Source of the DNA: Mobilitalea sp.
GTDB lineage: Bacteria > Bacillota_A > Clostridia > Lachnospirales > Lachnospiraceae
Length of the DNA: 11,027 nucleotides
Direction of reading: 5' to 3'
Assembly (NCBI GenBank): GCA_029974875.1
Contig: JARKQP010000794.1
Location: 1 to 11,027 of the forward strand
The notes below the pieces were generated by a model. The model was given only the letters and a program-made list of their open reading frames with translations, did no database searches and was not told the DNA's origin. The position numbers were made by a program, and so were the translations under genes. Below, one piece after another: positions 1-6,774 of the stretch (its first letter is position 1; each line of letters opens with the position of its first letter).

Positions 1-640
1 GGGCTCTCTGGTAGCCCTTCACACGGGCGCTCGTATGCATGCTGAACTTATCCCCCGTGATTAATCCGATCTCACGGTGTCCGTTGCAGATCATCTCATT
101 GGTAGCATCATATGCAGCTTGTTCATCATCATAGATAATGGAGGATACCTTCTCATTTTTAGAAAAACCGTAGGCGATGGCGACCGGCACCTGACCCATC
201 TCCGGCAGGAATTTGATCTCACGGCAATGTGCACAGACATAGATAATCCCGGCCACCTGCGCGCTTTTCATCATATGGAATTCCTCCTGTACCTGGTTAT
301 GGTATTCCTCATTATGATAAAACTCATTGTTATATTTTTTATACAGCCGCAAATTCCCCAGAAGAAAGGTATAACCGTTCTCCTCCAGAAATTCATGGAT
401 TCCATCTACAATCCCCACACTGTTAAATACCGTGAGATCCTCCGTGATGATACCGATTACATTGGACCTCCTCTGTTTTAAGTTCTTCGCCATAATGTTC
501 GGGACATAGTTCATCTCTTTTGCAATTTTGAGTATTCTTTCCCTGGTCTCCTCACTTACGCGACCCTTACCGTTAAAAATATTCGAAACCGTCGCTATCG
601 ATACCCCACAGGCATCTGCGACTTCTTTTATGTTTGCCAT
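1..640 (-). CDS. LacI-family transcriptional regulator (3' end beyond window)
   Basis: The frame is open for 213 codons from the ATG at 640 to the window edge, so only the N-terminal two thirds is visible. Residues about 3-25 form a LacI helix-turn-helix (IKEVADACGVSIATVSNIFN), followed by the hinge region around NYVPNIMAKNL. From about residue 60 a periplasmic-binding-protein-like effector domain begins (SNVIGIITED, later GHREIGLITGD). Proteins of this family are cytoplasmic dimeric repressors that bind a sugar or related ligand; the ligand cannot be read here. The start is supported by GAGGTGG at 644-650. The gene lies 30 bp downstream of the lipoprotein gene on the same strand, so cotranscription is likely. 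Its own regulon may lie to the left of the window. Confidence 0.93.
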   Translation of the reverse strand, partial: MANIKEVADACGVSIATVSNIFNGKGRVSEETRERILKIAKEMNYVPNIMAKNLKQRRSNVIGIITEDLTVFNSVGIVDGIHEFLEENGYTFLLGNLRLYKKYNNEFYHNEEYHNQVQEEFHMMKSAQVAGIIYVCAHCREIKFLPEMGQVPVAIAYGFSKNEKVSSIIYDDEQAAYDATNEMICNGHREIGLITGDKFSMHTSARVKGYQRA

Positions 641-670
641 GATCCACCTCAGTTAATGTATCTTATCCGA

Positions 671-2218
671 TCAATATAATGATCCTTTGATTTCCTTAAG
701 CCAGCTTTCCGTTTCATACTCTTTGGAGGGCAGCAGCTGTTCCTCCGGGGTGCTGTATTTCAGAGTCCCCCCTTCTGTACTCAGCAGCAGATAGCTGTCC
801 TTCAGATAAGTGTTTACCCTATCCGCAAAAGCCCTGAACTCAGCTTCATCAAAGGCATTCTCCGAACCTTTCCCTGCTCCGTAAGAGAAGGAATAGGCTC
901 CGCTGTCGACGATATCAATCTTATCCTTCCCGGTAATATAAAACAGCGCAAAGGTATAGTCTGCCAGCCCCGTAGATTGGTACGGGTTAAAAACCAGGAG
1001 GTAATCCTTCCCGTCCCTTGTATATAAATATACCGAATTCCATCCTGCATGTGCCAGATGGGCAGTTTCTGTCCATAATCTGGTTTTTCCATCCGGGCCT
1101 AATATATCAGCAAATGTAAGCTCCGGATCAACCTCTGCTTCTGATATCCTTATTATATTCTCCTTGCCATCATGGGTAAGGTCAGCCTGTAATTCTGACA
1201 GCAGCTTGGCTCTTGGAGTATTTTCCGTATCGGGATCTACGGCATGGTGGTAATTTAGTCTGGTTATGACGGTGAGCTTTTCTCCCTCTTTACTTGAAAG
1301 TGTAATTTGTACCAGATTATCATAATTATCCACATATTTCAAATCATAAATATAGACCGTATCATCCTCATTATGGTAAAGACTGCTGCCCCAATAATTA
1401 TAAACCGTATCCTGGAAGGCGTAGATCAGACTTGTGGCAGAATAAGCTTTATACGTAAAATTAGTTCCATAGGCCTTAAAGACAAAGTCCATCTTTTCCA
1501 CGTCAAATACGGCACCATAGCTGATATAGGGACTGATATGCCCCACCAGAAGAACCTGGGGCTCCGGTAGATCCTTCTCCCCGAACCAGAAATACTCCGT
1601 AATAGCATTGATGCCGCTTTCCAGGTTTTTCATGTCATATACCTGCCCATTGATCTGAAATGAAGTCCCCTGGGTAGAAAAGGCAGCCTTTACCGCCTCT
1701 ATGTATGGTTTTCTGACTTTCCACAGATAAAAGGAGCCTGTCGCATCATAATAGAGCTGCCCTTCATAGGAAATAATAAAATTATCGTAGGCCTTTATGG
1801 TGGCTAATTCCATATTAGTACTGTTATAAAAGGTCAATGTATAATCATATTCGGGCGTATAGCCTTCTTTAGGAGTATAGGGCTTGAACTCTGACAGGCT
1901 GCCGGAAATATCCTTTACCACTGCCGGGTCCGTAATCAGCACTCCTTCGTGGCCTGATCCACTCTGGTTCCGTATCTGTGATGTGTCCGAAAGATTAAAA
2001 TGAAGGTTTCCTTCCTTATCCAGTGTAGCTGCATTATCCAGAGTTAGGACATCCCCTCCCTTTCTTTTGTCAGCAATGGTGCCCGCTGCCCCAGCGCTTA
2101 CCAACTCAGCGTTGCTCTCTCCGGCCGCCTGGCTTGAAGGCTGTTCTCCCCGCTGCTGGTTACTGCAGCCTGTCAGCAACAGGAAAGCTATACAAATCAT
2201 AAAAAGACCGTGTTTCAA
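671..2218 (-). CDS. Secreted lipoprotein of unknown function
   Basis: A 515-residue protein if translated from the TTG at 2216-2218. It begins MKHG, then has a hydrophobic stretch and the lipobox LLTGC, with Cys18 as the expected lipidation site, so it should be anchored to the outer face of the membrane. I chose the TTG because GAGGTGG (2224-2230) lies 5 nt before it. The GTG at 2225-2227, which would add three codons, sits inside that ribosome binding site. The mature N-terminus is polar and low in complexity. The C-terminal half contains a D-x-T-x-D-G segment (ADLTHDGKENII) and a block around LAHAGWNSVYLY that resembles modules I recall from lipoproteins and M56/BlaR-type membrane proteins of Lachnospiraceae; that resemblance is from memory. 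No enzymatic motif is evident. It sits between the Fpg-like and LacI genes. Confidence 0.82.
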   Translation of the reverse strand: MKHGLFMICIAFLLLTGCSNQQRGEQPSSQAAGESNAELVSAGAAGTIADKRKGGDVLTLDNAATLDKEGNLHFNLSDTSQIRNQSGSGHEGVLITDPAVVKDISGSLSEFKPYTPKEGYTPEYDYTLTFYNSTNMELATIKAYDNFIISYEGQLYYDATGSFYLWKVRKPYIEAVKAAFSTQGTSFQINGQVYDMKNLESGINAITEYFWFGEKDLPEPQVLLVGHISPYISYGAVFDVEKMDFVFKAYGTNFTYKAYSATSLIYAFQDTVYNYWGSSLYHNEDDTVYIYDLKYVDNYDNLVQITLSSKEGEKLTVITRLNYHHAVDPDTENTPRAKLLSELQADLTHDGKENIIRISEAEVDPELTFADILGPDGKTRLWTETAHLAHAGWNSVYLYTRDGKDYLLVFNPYQSTGLADYTFALFYITGKDKIDIVDSGAYSFSYGAGKGSENAFDEAEFRAFADRVNTYLKDSYLLLSTEGGTLKYSTPEEQLLPSKEYETESWLKEIKGSLY

Positions 2219-2223
2219 TTTTG

Positions 2224-2230
2224 CCACCTC
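2224..2230 (-). promoter_or_regulatory. Ribosome binding site that selects the TTG start of the lipoprotein
   Basis: On the minus strand the site reads GAGGTGG followed by CAAAA and TTG. The in-frame GTG three codons upstream overlaps the Shine-Dalgarno itself and so cannot be served by it. This decides the start at 2218. Confidence 0.75.
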
Positions 2231-2280
2231 ATTTTGCTATCCGAGCCATAAAGCTCCCATACTATACGCTTTCCCTTATA

Positions 2281-3108
2281 TTATTTCTCCTTTTGGCAGT
2301 GCTCACAAAAATATACCGTGCCGCCCAGGAAACTTGCTTTACAGATCTGGTACCCACACTCCGTACAAGGCCCCCCATACGTATTCTTGCTCATATAGGT
2401 AACATATCCGCCGGGATTGCCAAACAGATCCTTCTCCGTATCCCTTCCGCGCTTCTCTGCCATCTCCTTTAAGAGGCTCTTTATAATACCGTACAGTTCT
2501 TCCAGGTTCTCTTCCTTTAAGGTGTTCATCTTTCTCTTGGGATGCAGACCTGCCCGGAATAAGATATCCTGAAGCACCCCATTCCCAAGCCCTGGAATCC
2601 TCTGCTCCGTGGCAAGAAAAGCTTTCACGGATTTGCCTTGCAGGGCTTCCGTATATATGTTCCTGAAATAATCATAAGAAAATTCATCACTGAGTGGTGA
2701 GGGCTTCTCACAGGCGACCAGATAGTAAGGGTTATCATTCTGCCCTTCTTTATATGCCCACAAGCCCCCATACATCTGAACGGTTACCACAAGCGCAGAG
2801 CCATCCGTGAATTCCACATAGAGCTGGTGCTTCCCAGGAGCCTTGTTGCAGTCCTCATAATACCTGGGAGCCACTCCGTCACCAAGAAGGAGCCTGCAGT
2901 CCTCTATTTCGCTTTCAACCATGGCGCCTCTGGCAATGGAGGTGCCGAACCTCTTCCCGGCTAATAAACCGTTATAATCCTCCGGGTTACCAAAATACCA
3001 GGCAAACTTATGGGGCGATTTGTCTGCCTCTACGTATCTTATCACCTTTCCTTTCAGAACCTCATTCATCTGTCCTGCAATCGTACTGCTTTCCGGTATC
3101 TCCAGCAT
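2281..3108 (-). CDS. Fpg/Nei (MutM/endonuclease VIII) family protein lacking canonical catalytic residues
   Basis: A 275-residue protein with the family layout: an N-terminal beta-sandwich domain, an H2TH segment around residues 158-193 (ATEQRIPGLGNGVLQDILF, then HPKRK), and a C-terminal zinc finger with C248-x2-C251 and C268-x2-C271. Classical Fpg/Nei enzymes excise oxidised bases using Pro as residue 2 (MPELPE). Here the N-terminus is MLEIPES, so the nucleophilic Pro is replaced by Leu while the following Glu is kept. The beta-strand that carries the catalytic Lys in Fpg reads IARGAMVES, and the zinc-finger Arg position appears to be Gly (LGGTVYFC). I recall a clostridial clade beginning MIELPE with the same substitutions, usually annotated endonuclease VIII. 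DNA binding is likely; glycosylase activity is doubtful. The ATG at 3108 is preceded by a GGGGAAAGG-type site. The gene probably heads the unit with the lipoprotein and lacI. Confidence 0.88.
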   Translation of the reverse strand: MLEIPESSTIAGQMNEVLKGKVIRYVEADKSPHKFAWYFGNPEDYNGLLAGKRFGTSIARGAMVESEIEDCRLLLGDGVAPRYYEDCNKAPGKHQLYVEFTDGSALVVTVQMYGGLWAYKEGQNDNPYYLVACEKPSPLSDEFSYDYFRNIYTEALQGKSVKAFLATEQRIPGLGNGVLQDILFRAGLHPKRKMNTLKEENLEELYGIIKSLLKEMAEKRGRDTEKDLFGNPGGYVTYMSKNTYGGPCTECGYQICKASFLGGTVYFCEHCQKEK

Positions 3109-3202
3109 ATTACCTTTCCCCCTTCGTAATCTACTATTTGATTTTTGATCCTTCTATGTGTCGCAAGCGCAAGCCTAATGATGCTTCTTTGTGAAATTCT
3201 CT

Positions 3203-3211
3203 ATTGTATCA
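3203..3211 (-). promoter_or_regulatory. Candidate extended -10 promoter for the Fpg-like gene
   Basis: The minus strand reads TGATACAAT, an extended -10 element, about 95 nt upstream of the Fpg-like ATG. The -35 region is poor (TTACTT with a 16-bp spacer), so this is only a candidate. Confidence 0.4.
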
Positions 3212-3247
3212 ATCATATCATACTAAGTAATAATATGCATTTATATT

Positions 3248-3334
3248 TTACACATTCTGTAACTTTTCCGGTTCCTTATCAAATCCACTCTTTGCGTTTA
3301 TCCCCAAAGTTTTATTACTTTCATAATGTATCAC
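3248..3334 (-). CDS. Possible 28-codon small ORF (GTG start)
   Basis: A GTG-initiated frame of 28 codons ends at TAA (3248-3250). AAAGGTGAT is placed about 8 nt before the GTG, and an extended -10 box lies about 30 nt further upstream (3366-3374). The peptide is polar and charged, with no membrane segment and no motif I recognise (it begins like VIHYESNKTLG). It lies between the nanE remnant terminator and the Fpg-like gene. It could be a leader peptide, a small protein, or a chance frame. The alternative ATG in another frame gives only eight codons. Confidence is low. Confidence 0.25.
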   Translation of the reverse strand: MIHYESNKTLGINAKSGFDKEPEKLQNV

Positions 3335-3365
3335 GTTAGTTATCACCTTTTTTTAATTATTGCTT

Positions 3366-3374
3366 ATTATACCA
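3366..3374 (-). promoter_or_regulatory. Candidate extended -10 box (TGGTATAAT)
   Basis: The minus strand reads TGGTATAAT, a perfect extended -10 element, downstream of the terminator at 3441-3473. No good -35 is seen at 16-18 bp. A second TATAAT occurs at 3393-3398. Transcription from here would run through the 28-codon ORF toward the Fpg-like gene. Confidence 0.45.
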
Positions 3375-3440
3375 TTTTTATTTATCCTTGGCATTATAAA
3401 GTTTAATACAGCATCACTTACTTTTTGCGGTCCCGAAAGC

Positions 3441-3473
3441 TAAAAAAACAAGGACTGCCCTGCGACAGTCCTT
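3441..3473 (-). terminator. Rho-independent terminator behind the nanE remnant
   Basis: A perfect 8-bp stem, AAGGACTG (3450-3457) and CAGTCCTT (3466-3473), encloses an 8-nt loop. On the minus strand it is followed by G and seven T residues. It ends the unit that begins at the promoter near 3665-3693. Confidence 0.9.
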
Positions 3474-3494
3474 TCAATTTTAAAATTTCATTAT

Positions 3495-3633
3495 TAATTT
3501 CCCAACTCCTCTATTGCCTTCTTTATGTCATTGTACAGGGCAATGATTCCCGGATATGCAGAGGTTCATCCGGAAGCGCTTGGCAGGATACAATAAGCCC
3601 TCCCTTAATCCGTTCTAATATTTCCTTTTTCAT
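3495..3633 (-). pseudogene. nanE: nanE remnant fused out of frame to the 3' end of another gene
   Basis: The first about 27 codons from the ATG at 3633 encode MKKEILERIKGGLIVSCQAL and PDEPLH, the N-terminus of N-acetylmannosamine-6-phosphate 2-epimerase (NanE), a sialic acid catabolism enzyme normally of about 220-230 residues. After that the frame leaves the family and stops at 3523-3525. In a neighbouring frame the same DNA reads YPGIIALYNDIKKAIEELGN and then a stop at 3495-3497, which looks like a genuine protein C-terminus but is not the NanE C-terminus as I know it. The simplest reading is a deletion joining the start of nanE to the end of a downstream gene I cannot identify. A strong ribosome binding site (AAGGTGAGG), a promoter and a terminator are all retained, so a short RNA and a 36-residue peptide could still be made. 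Confidence 0.75.
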
Positions 3634-3664
3634 GTCCTCACCTTTCAATCTTATTGTTGAGCTC

Positions 3665-3693
3665 ATGATAGCATAAATAAAAATTATTTTCAA
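3665..3693 (-). promoter_or_regulatory. Sigma-A-type promoter of the nanE remnant
   Basis: The minus strand has TTGAAA (3688-3693), a 17-bp spacer and TATCAT (3665-3670) preceded by TGC, giving an extended -10. The predicted transcript starts near 3658 and ends at the terminator at 3441, about 215 nt. Confidence 0.7.
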
Positions 3694-3775
3694 TATTATT
3701 TTATATAATATTTATGAGTTATTCTTTTAAAGCTATTAAACAACAAATTATATACATTGTATCCAATTAACTCAT
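3692..3775. repeat. Inverted repeats in the AT-rich gap upstream of the nanE remnant
   Basis: A perfect 8-bp inverted repeat, AATATTAT and ATAATATT with a 5-nt spacer (3692-3712), abuts the -35 of the remnant promoter and could be an operator. A wider pair, ATGAGTTA (3714-3721) and TAACTCAT (3768-3775), lies beyond it. The rest of 3634-3841 is AT-rich with no gene that I can see. In such AT-rich sequence some palindromes are expected by chance. Confidence 0.4.
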
Positions 3776-3841
3776 TTTTATTTTTTGTTACATTGTGATT
3801 ATTGTATATAATTAATGGAAATTATTTTTATTTTAATATAT

Positions 3842-4747
3842 TTATTTATATTCCCTTTGGGCTGGGACAGACGTATCAGGGGTGAAAGAGGCAATATAAT
3901 CTAGAAACCGCTTAACGGCAAGTGATGAACTTTTTTTACTTCTTAATGCCAGCCCTATTTTTCGATAGGCCGGCACTTCCAATTCTTTTGTTACAATGCG
4001 ATATGGAATGCGCCTTAAAATGAGCTGTGGCAAAATACTAATCCCTAAGCCATTTTCTACCATGGACATAATAGCATAGTCATCCCATGTCGTAAAATGA
4101 ACCTTGGGCGAAAGGTTATATCGGTCGAATATTTCTGAAACCTCGGACTTCGCTCCTTTTTCCAGCAGCATAAATGGGTAATCGCATAAGGCTTTGACGG
4201 GAAACTGCCCACAGTCTGCCAATGGGTGGTTTTCCGGTAAAACAACAAGTAATTTATCCTGTTCCAGGAATATCGTTTCAAGCTCCGGGTGTGTAGGAAG
4301 CCGTAAAAAACCGCAATCCACCCGCCCTTCAAAAATCCAGTTCACAATCTCCGTATAATCGCCCACCAGAAGCTCGTAATCAATATTAGGATAGTCCTTT
4401 TGAAATTCCTTGATGATATGCGGAAGCCAATGGGTCGCTACACTTGAAAATGTACCGATCCTTATCAGCCCCGACTGCAAGCCGTTCAACTCGTCCACCT
4501 GCGTCTGCAATTTCTGATATTCCATGCATACACTCCGGGCGAGCGGCAGCAGCTTCAATCCGTCGGAAGTCAGGAGCACACCGGCACGTCCACGTTCAAG
4601 AAGCGATACCCTCCACTCCTTTTCCAAATCGCTAATCATACGGCTGATACCAGATTGGGAATAGTCCAATATCTCTGCTGCCTTTGTAAAGCTGCCATAT
4701 TCGACGGTCTTTACGAATGCCATATATTTTTGAATATTCATATCCAT
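3842..4747 (-). CDS. LysR-family transcriptional regulator
   Basis: A 301-residue protein of normal LysR length. The N-terminal winged helix-turn-helix spans residues about 3-62 (AFVKTVEYGSFTKAAEILDY, then SQSGISRMISDLE). A linker helix follows, and the substrate-binding domain runs from about residue 90 (LIRIGTFSSVATHWLP) to about 290. Members bind small metabolites and usually control a divergently transcribed neighbour. Here that neighbour is the 28-codon ORF and proB, from which it is separated by overlapping divergent promoters. The ATG at 4747 has AAAGGGGG 8 nt upstream; the ATG two codons later is too far from that site. The ligand and true target cannot be told from the sequence. Confidence 0.93.
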   Translation of the reverse strand: MDMNIQKYMAFVKTVEYGSFTKAAEILDYSQSGISRMISDLEKEWRVSLLERGRAGVLLTSDGLKLLPLARSVCMEYQKLQTQVDELNGLQSGLIRIGTFSSVATHWLPHIIKEFQKDYPNIDYELLVGDYTEIVNWIFEGRVDCGFLRLPTHPELETIFLEQDKLLVVLPENHPLADCGQFPVKALCDYPFMLLEKGAKSEVSEIFDRYNLSPKVHFTTWDDYAIMSMVENGLGISILPQLILRRIPYRIVTKELEVPAYRKIGLALRSKKSSSLAVKRFLDYIASFTPDTSVPAQREYK

Positions 4748-4805
4748 ACAATTCGCCCCCTTTTACATCTGAATTCATCATGCTAACCATGACAAACATT
4801 CTCTT

Positions 4806-4832
4806 TTGTAATTCATATTCCCATGATACACT
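4806..4832 (+). promoter_or_regulatory. Candidate divergent promoter toward the small ORF and proB
   Basis: TTGTAA (4806-4811) and an extended -10 TGATACACT (4824-4832), with a short 15-bp spacer. A non-optimal spacer would suit an activator-dependent promoter, but the assignment is tentative. TATAAA at 4832-4837 is an alternative -10. Confidence 0.35.
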
Positions 4833-4851
4833 ATAAATATAGAGCATTCAA
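4823..4851 (-). promoter_or_regulatory. lysR promoter
   Basis: On the minus strand, TTGAAT (4846-4851), a 17-bp spacer and TATCAT (4823-4828). Its -10 overlaps the -10 of the candidate plus-strand promoter, the usual face-to-face layout for a LysR regulator and its target. Confidence 0.6.
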
Positions 4852-4868
4852 GGGAAAGGAAATAAACA

Positions 4869-4955
4869 ATGTTTGTAAGTGATATTTATACAACAGCACC
4901 ACCTAAGTTTAAAACGGTGCAGCGACGGTACAACTACAGGCCATATGAAAATTAA
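4869..4955 (+). CDS. 28-codon small ORF upstream of proB, function unknown
   Basis: The ATG at 4869 follows a strong purine-rich site (AAGGGAAAGGAAAT), and the frame is 28 codons long, ending at TAA 4953-4955. The peptide is basic and aromatic (it begins MFVSDIYTTAPPKFKTV), with no transmembrane segment and no family I recognise. It is the first frame downstream of the candidate LysR-controlled promoter and ends 68 nt before proB. It contains a Pro-Pro pair and a third Pro, but no terminator-like hairpin lies between it and proB, so a classical attenuation leader is not supported. It could be a small protein, a leader, or the truncated start of a former LysR target. Confidence 0.4.
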   Translation: MFVSDIYTTAPPKFKTVQRRYNYRPYEN

Positions 4956-5023
4956 AACAAATCAAATCATCCATACTTTTTTGCCTTTTACAAATCACAT
5001 ACTATCTATTATCGAGGTGTAAT

Positions 5024-5824
5024 ATGGGACTATATCAAAATAGAATTGTTGTAAAGGTCGGCACTTCTACGCTGACAAATGAAATAGGCCAAAATGACTT
5101 GCGCTCCTTTGACCGCCTTGCATGCGTATTATCTGACATTCAAAATATGGGCTACGAAATTATTTTAGTATCCTCCGGTGCGATTGCTGTGGGTGCGAAT
5201 AAACTTCAGATGAAAACACGCCCTACAAGCATGCGTTTAAAGCAAGCTGCTGCCGCAGTTGGGCAATGCAGCATTATGTTTCTATATGATAAATTCTTCA
5301 ATGATTATGATAAAACAATCGCACAAATCCTTCTAAATGCCGAGGATATGGAGATCGAAGAGAAAAAGGAAAACCTGACCAACACCTTTGACAGCTTACT
5401 AGAAATGGGCATTATCCCTATTGTAAACGAGAATGATTCGGTGAGCTATACTGAAATTGAGTCCGAGGACCGGTTATTTGGTGATAATGATATGCTTTCT
5501 GCTGTTGTTGCTATATTATGCAAAGCCAAAAAGCTGGTGATTTTATCTGATATTAACGGCTTTTATGACAATGACCCCCGTCTTTATCCTGATGCAAAAT
5601 TAATAGAATGCATTACCACCATAGACGAAAAAGTACAGTGTCTCGCCGGAGGAGCCGGTTCCCGCCGCGGCACAGGCGGAATGAAAACAAAACTGCAGGC
5701 CGCAAAATTAGCTACGGCACAGGGAATTGATACAATTATTACAAACGGAAAAAATCCGTCCACATTATATGACATTATTAAGGGCGGCAAGGCCGGGACT
5801 CTCTTTGCCGGAAGGCACCTATGA
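5024..5824 (+). CDS. proB: Glutamate 5-kinase, short form without PUA domain
   Basis: ProB phosphorylates L-glutamate with ATP to gamma-glutamyl phosphate, the first step of proline synthesis, in the cytoplasm. The 266-residue protein is a single amino acid kinase domain. It shows KVGTSTLT (11-18), SSGAIAVG (50-57), NEND (135-138), GDNDMLSA (153-160), SDINGFYDNDPR (175-186) and GTGGMKTK (216-223). The C-terminal PUA domain of longer enzymes (about 367 residues in E. coli) is absent, a known variant in Firmicutes. The start is supported by GAGGTG 5 nt before the ATG. No proA (gamma-glutamyl phosphate reductase) follows: the next gene is convergent and its stop codon lies inside the end of proB. 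The reductase must be elsewhere, or the gene serves another role. Confidence 0.96.
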   Translation: MGLYQNRIVVKVGTSTLTNEIGQNDLRSFDRLACVLSDIQNMGYEIILVSSGAIAVGANKLQMKTRPTSMRLKQAAAAVGQCSIMFLYDKFFNDYDKTIAQILLNAEDMEIEEKKENLTNTFDSLLEMGIIPIVNENDSVSYTEIESEDRLFGDNDMLSAVVAILCKAKKLVILSDINGFYDNDPRLYPDAKLIECITTIDEKVQCLAGGAGSRRGTGGMKTKLQAAKLATAQGIDTIITNGKNPSTLYDIIKGGKAGTLFAGRHL

Positions 5825-6577
5825 GGTTTCCCGGGTACTGACACGGAAATAATAGCTGTAAAAGTCCTCAAACCCCAGGGATTGATAGAGGCTATAGGCA
5901 GTCTCATTCCCCGTCAATACTTGCAGATATGCTTTCCTTGCCCCCTTCTCTTTTCCTTCTTCTAAGATACGGGTACAGATTGCCCGGGCATATCCCCTGC
6001 CCCGGTAATCTTCCCTCACATGGATTGCATATACTCCGATATAATCCCGGTCAAGGATTCCCAGGCCGGTTCCAATGATTTCGCCGTCCCTTTGTATGGA
6101 AACACAGACTGTCTCCTTTGCAATTGCTTTATACATAGTTGGAACGATAGCTCTGTGTATGGGATCCGTAGTACGCTTTAACTCGAACAGTGCATTAATC
6201 CATTCGCCCGGAATTCCCTGGGCCACTCCTACCATGTCAGTAGAGACCTCTAAAGCGGCAGCTTCTATGTCTAAAACCATCACCTGTGTAGGGTTCTGTA
6301 TCTCATAATTCCGGTTCTCCAGCACATAATCAAAATCCTTTGATACCAGCGGACTGATCTTAAAAATTGTTGGAGTTCCCCACCTTTTGTAAATGGATTC
6401 GCAATAAGGGATCTTCTCACGCCAAGGAAGCATTGAGTTTCCAAACTGCTCCACACTGTTGGTCCTGTGGGTATAAAAATAAGAAAAACGCAGAATCCAC
6501 CCGTCATAAAGCTCTATTTGATGGGACGGCCAGGCATTCAGCGATAAATCTTCTATTGTTTTAATATCAATATTCAT
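5819..6577 (-). CDS. GNAT-family N-acetyltransferase with N-terminal extension domain
   Basis: A 252-residue protein. The C-terminal about 110 residues form a GNAT fold with the acetyl-CoA-binding motif around VREDYRGRGYARAI (residues 187-200) and the typical end NETAYSLYQSLGF. The N-terminal part carries LNAWPSHQIELYDGWILRF and a following YTHRTNSV, a signature I recall from two-domain acetyltransferases related to mycobacterial Rv0428c; that link is from memory. The substrate is unknown. The ATG at 6577 has AGAAGGA upstream. The gene converges on proB with a 6-bp overlap of coding ends and is divergent from the radical SAM fusion gene. A promoter is seen at 6670-6698. Confidence 0.9.
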   Translation of the reverse strand: MNIDIKTIEDLSLNAWPSHQIELYDGWILRFSYFYTHRTNSVEQFGNSMLPWREKIPYCESIYKRWGTPTIFKISPLVSKDFDYVLENRNYEIQNPTQVMVLDIEAAALEVSTDMVGVAQGIPGEWINALFELKRTTDPIHRAIVPTMYKAIAKETVCVSIQRDGEIIGTGLGILDRDYIGVYAIHVREDYRGRGYARAICTRILEEGKEKGARKAYLQVLTGNETAYSLYQSLGFEDFYSYYFRVSTRETS

Positions 6578-6669
6578 AGTATTTTATCCTTCTATCCGTG
6601 GTATTTGAAACAGAAAAGCCTCCGGGAGCAGATCAGCCGGCAAAAAAGCATCCTGTTTTTCTTTATGCA

Positions 6670-6698
6670 ATTGTACCATTTACTTCGGCAGGAAACAA
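6670..6698 (-). promoter_or_regulatory. Promoter of the GNAT gene
   Basis: On the minus strand, TTGTTT (6693-6698), a 17-bp spacer and TACAAT (6670-6675) preceded by TGG, an extended -10. The leader would be about 85 nt long. Confidence 0.6.
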
Positions 6699-6710
6699 AT
6701 AAAAATTACA

Positions 6711-6739
6711 TTATACATGCCTGTTCATAATGTTAAAAT
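6711..6739 (+). promoter_or_regulatory. Promoter of the DUF6873/radical SAM gene
   Basis: TTATAC (6711-6716), a 17-bp spacer and TAAAAT (6734-6739) preceded by TGT, an extended -10. It is followed by AAAAGGAAG at 6758-6766 and the ATG at 6775. Confidence 0.6.
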
Positions 6740-6774
6740 AGCTACAAACCTTAGGACAAAAGGAAGTAAGCCGA

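Noticed and set aside
669..684. GATCA-N6-TGATC inverted repeat between the lipoprotein stop and lacI as an autoregulatory LacI operator
   Set aside because: It lacks the central CG and the usual 14-16 bp LacI-family operator pattern, and a 5-bp arm is expected by chance.
3248..3360. A c-di-GMP-like or other riboswitch in the leader of the Fpg-like gene
   Set aside because: A short CTTTG/CAAAG hairpin and a GCAAAG string are present, but the conserved core and helices of known classes are missing.
4956..5023. A transcription attenuator between the small Pro-containing ORF and proB
   Set aside because: The stretch is AT-rich with a T-run but no stable stem before it, so the classical attenuation model lacks its terminator.
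6607..6660. Inverted repeat AAACAG/CTGTTT in the GNAT leader as a regulatory RNA
   Set aside because: There are only 6 pairs across a 39-nt gap with bulged inner pairing, too weak to call.
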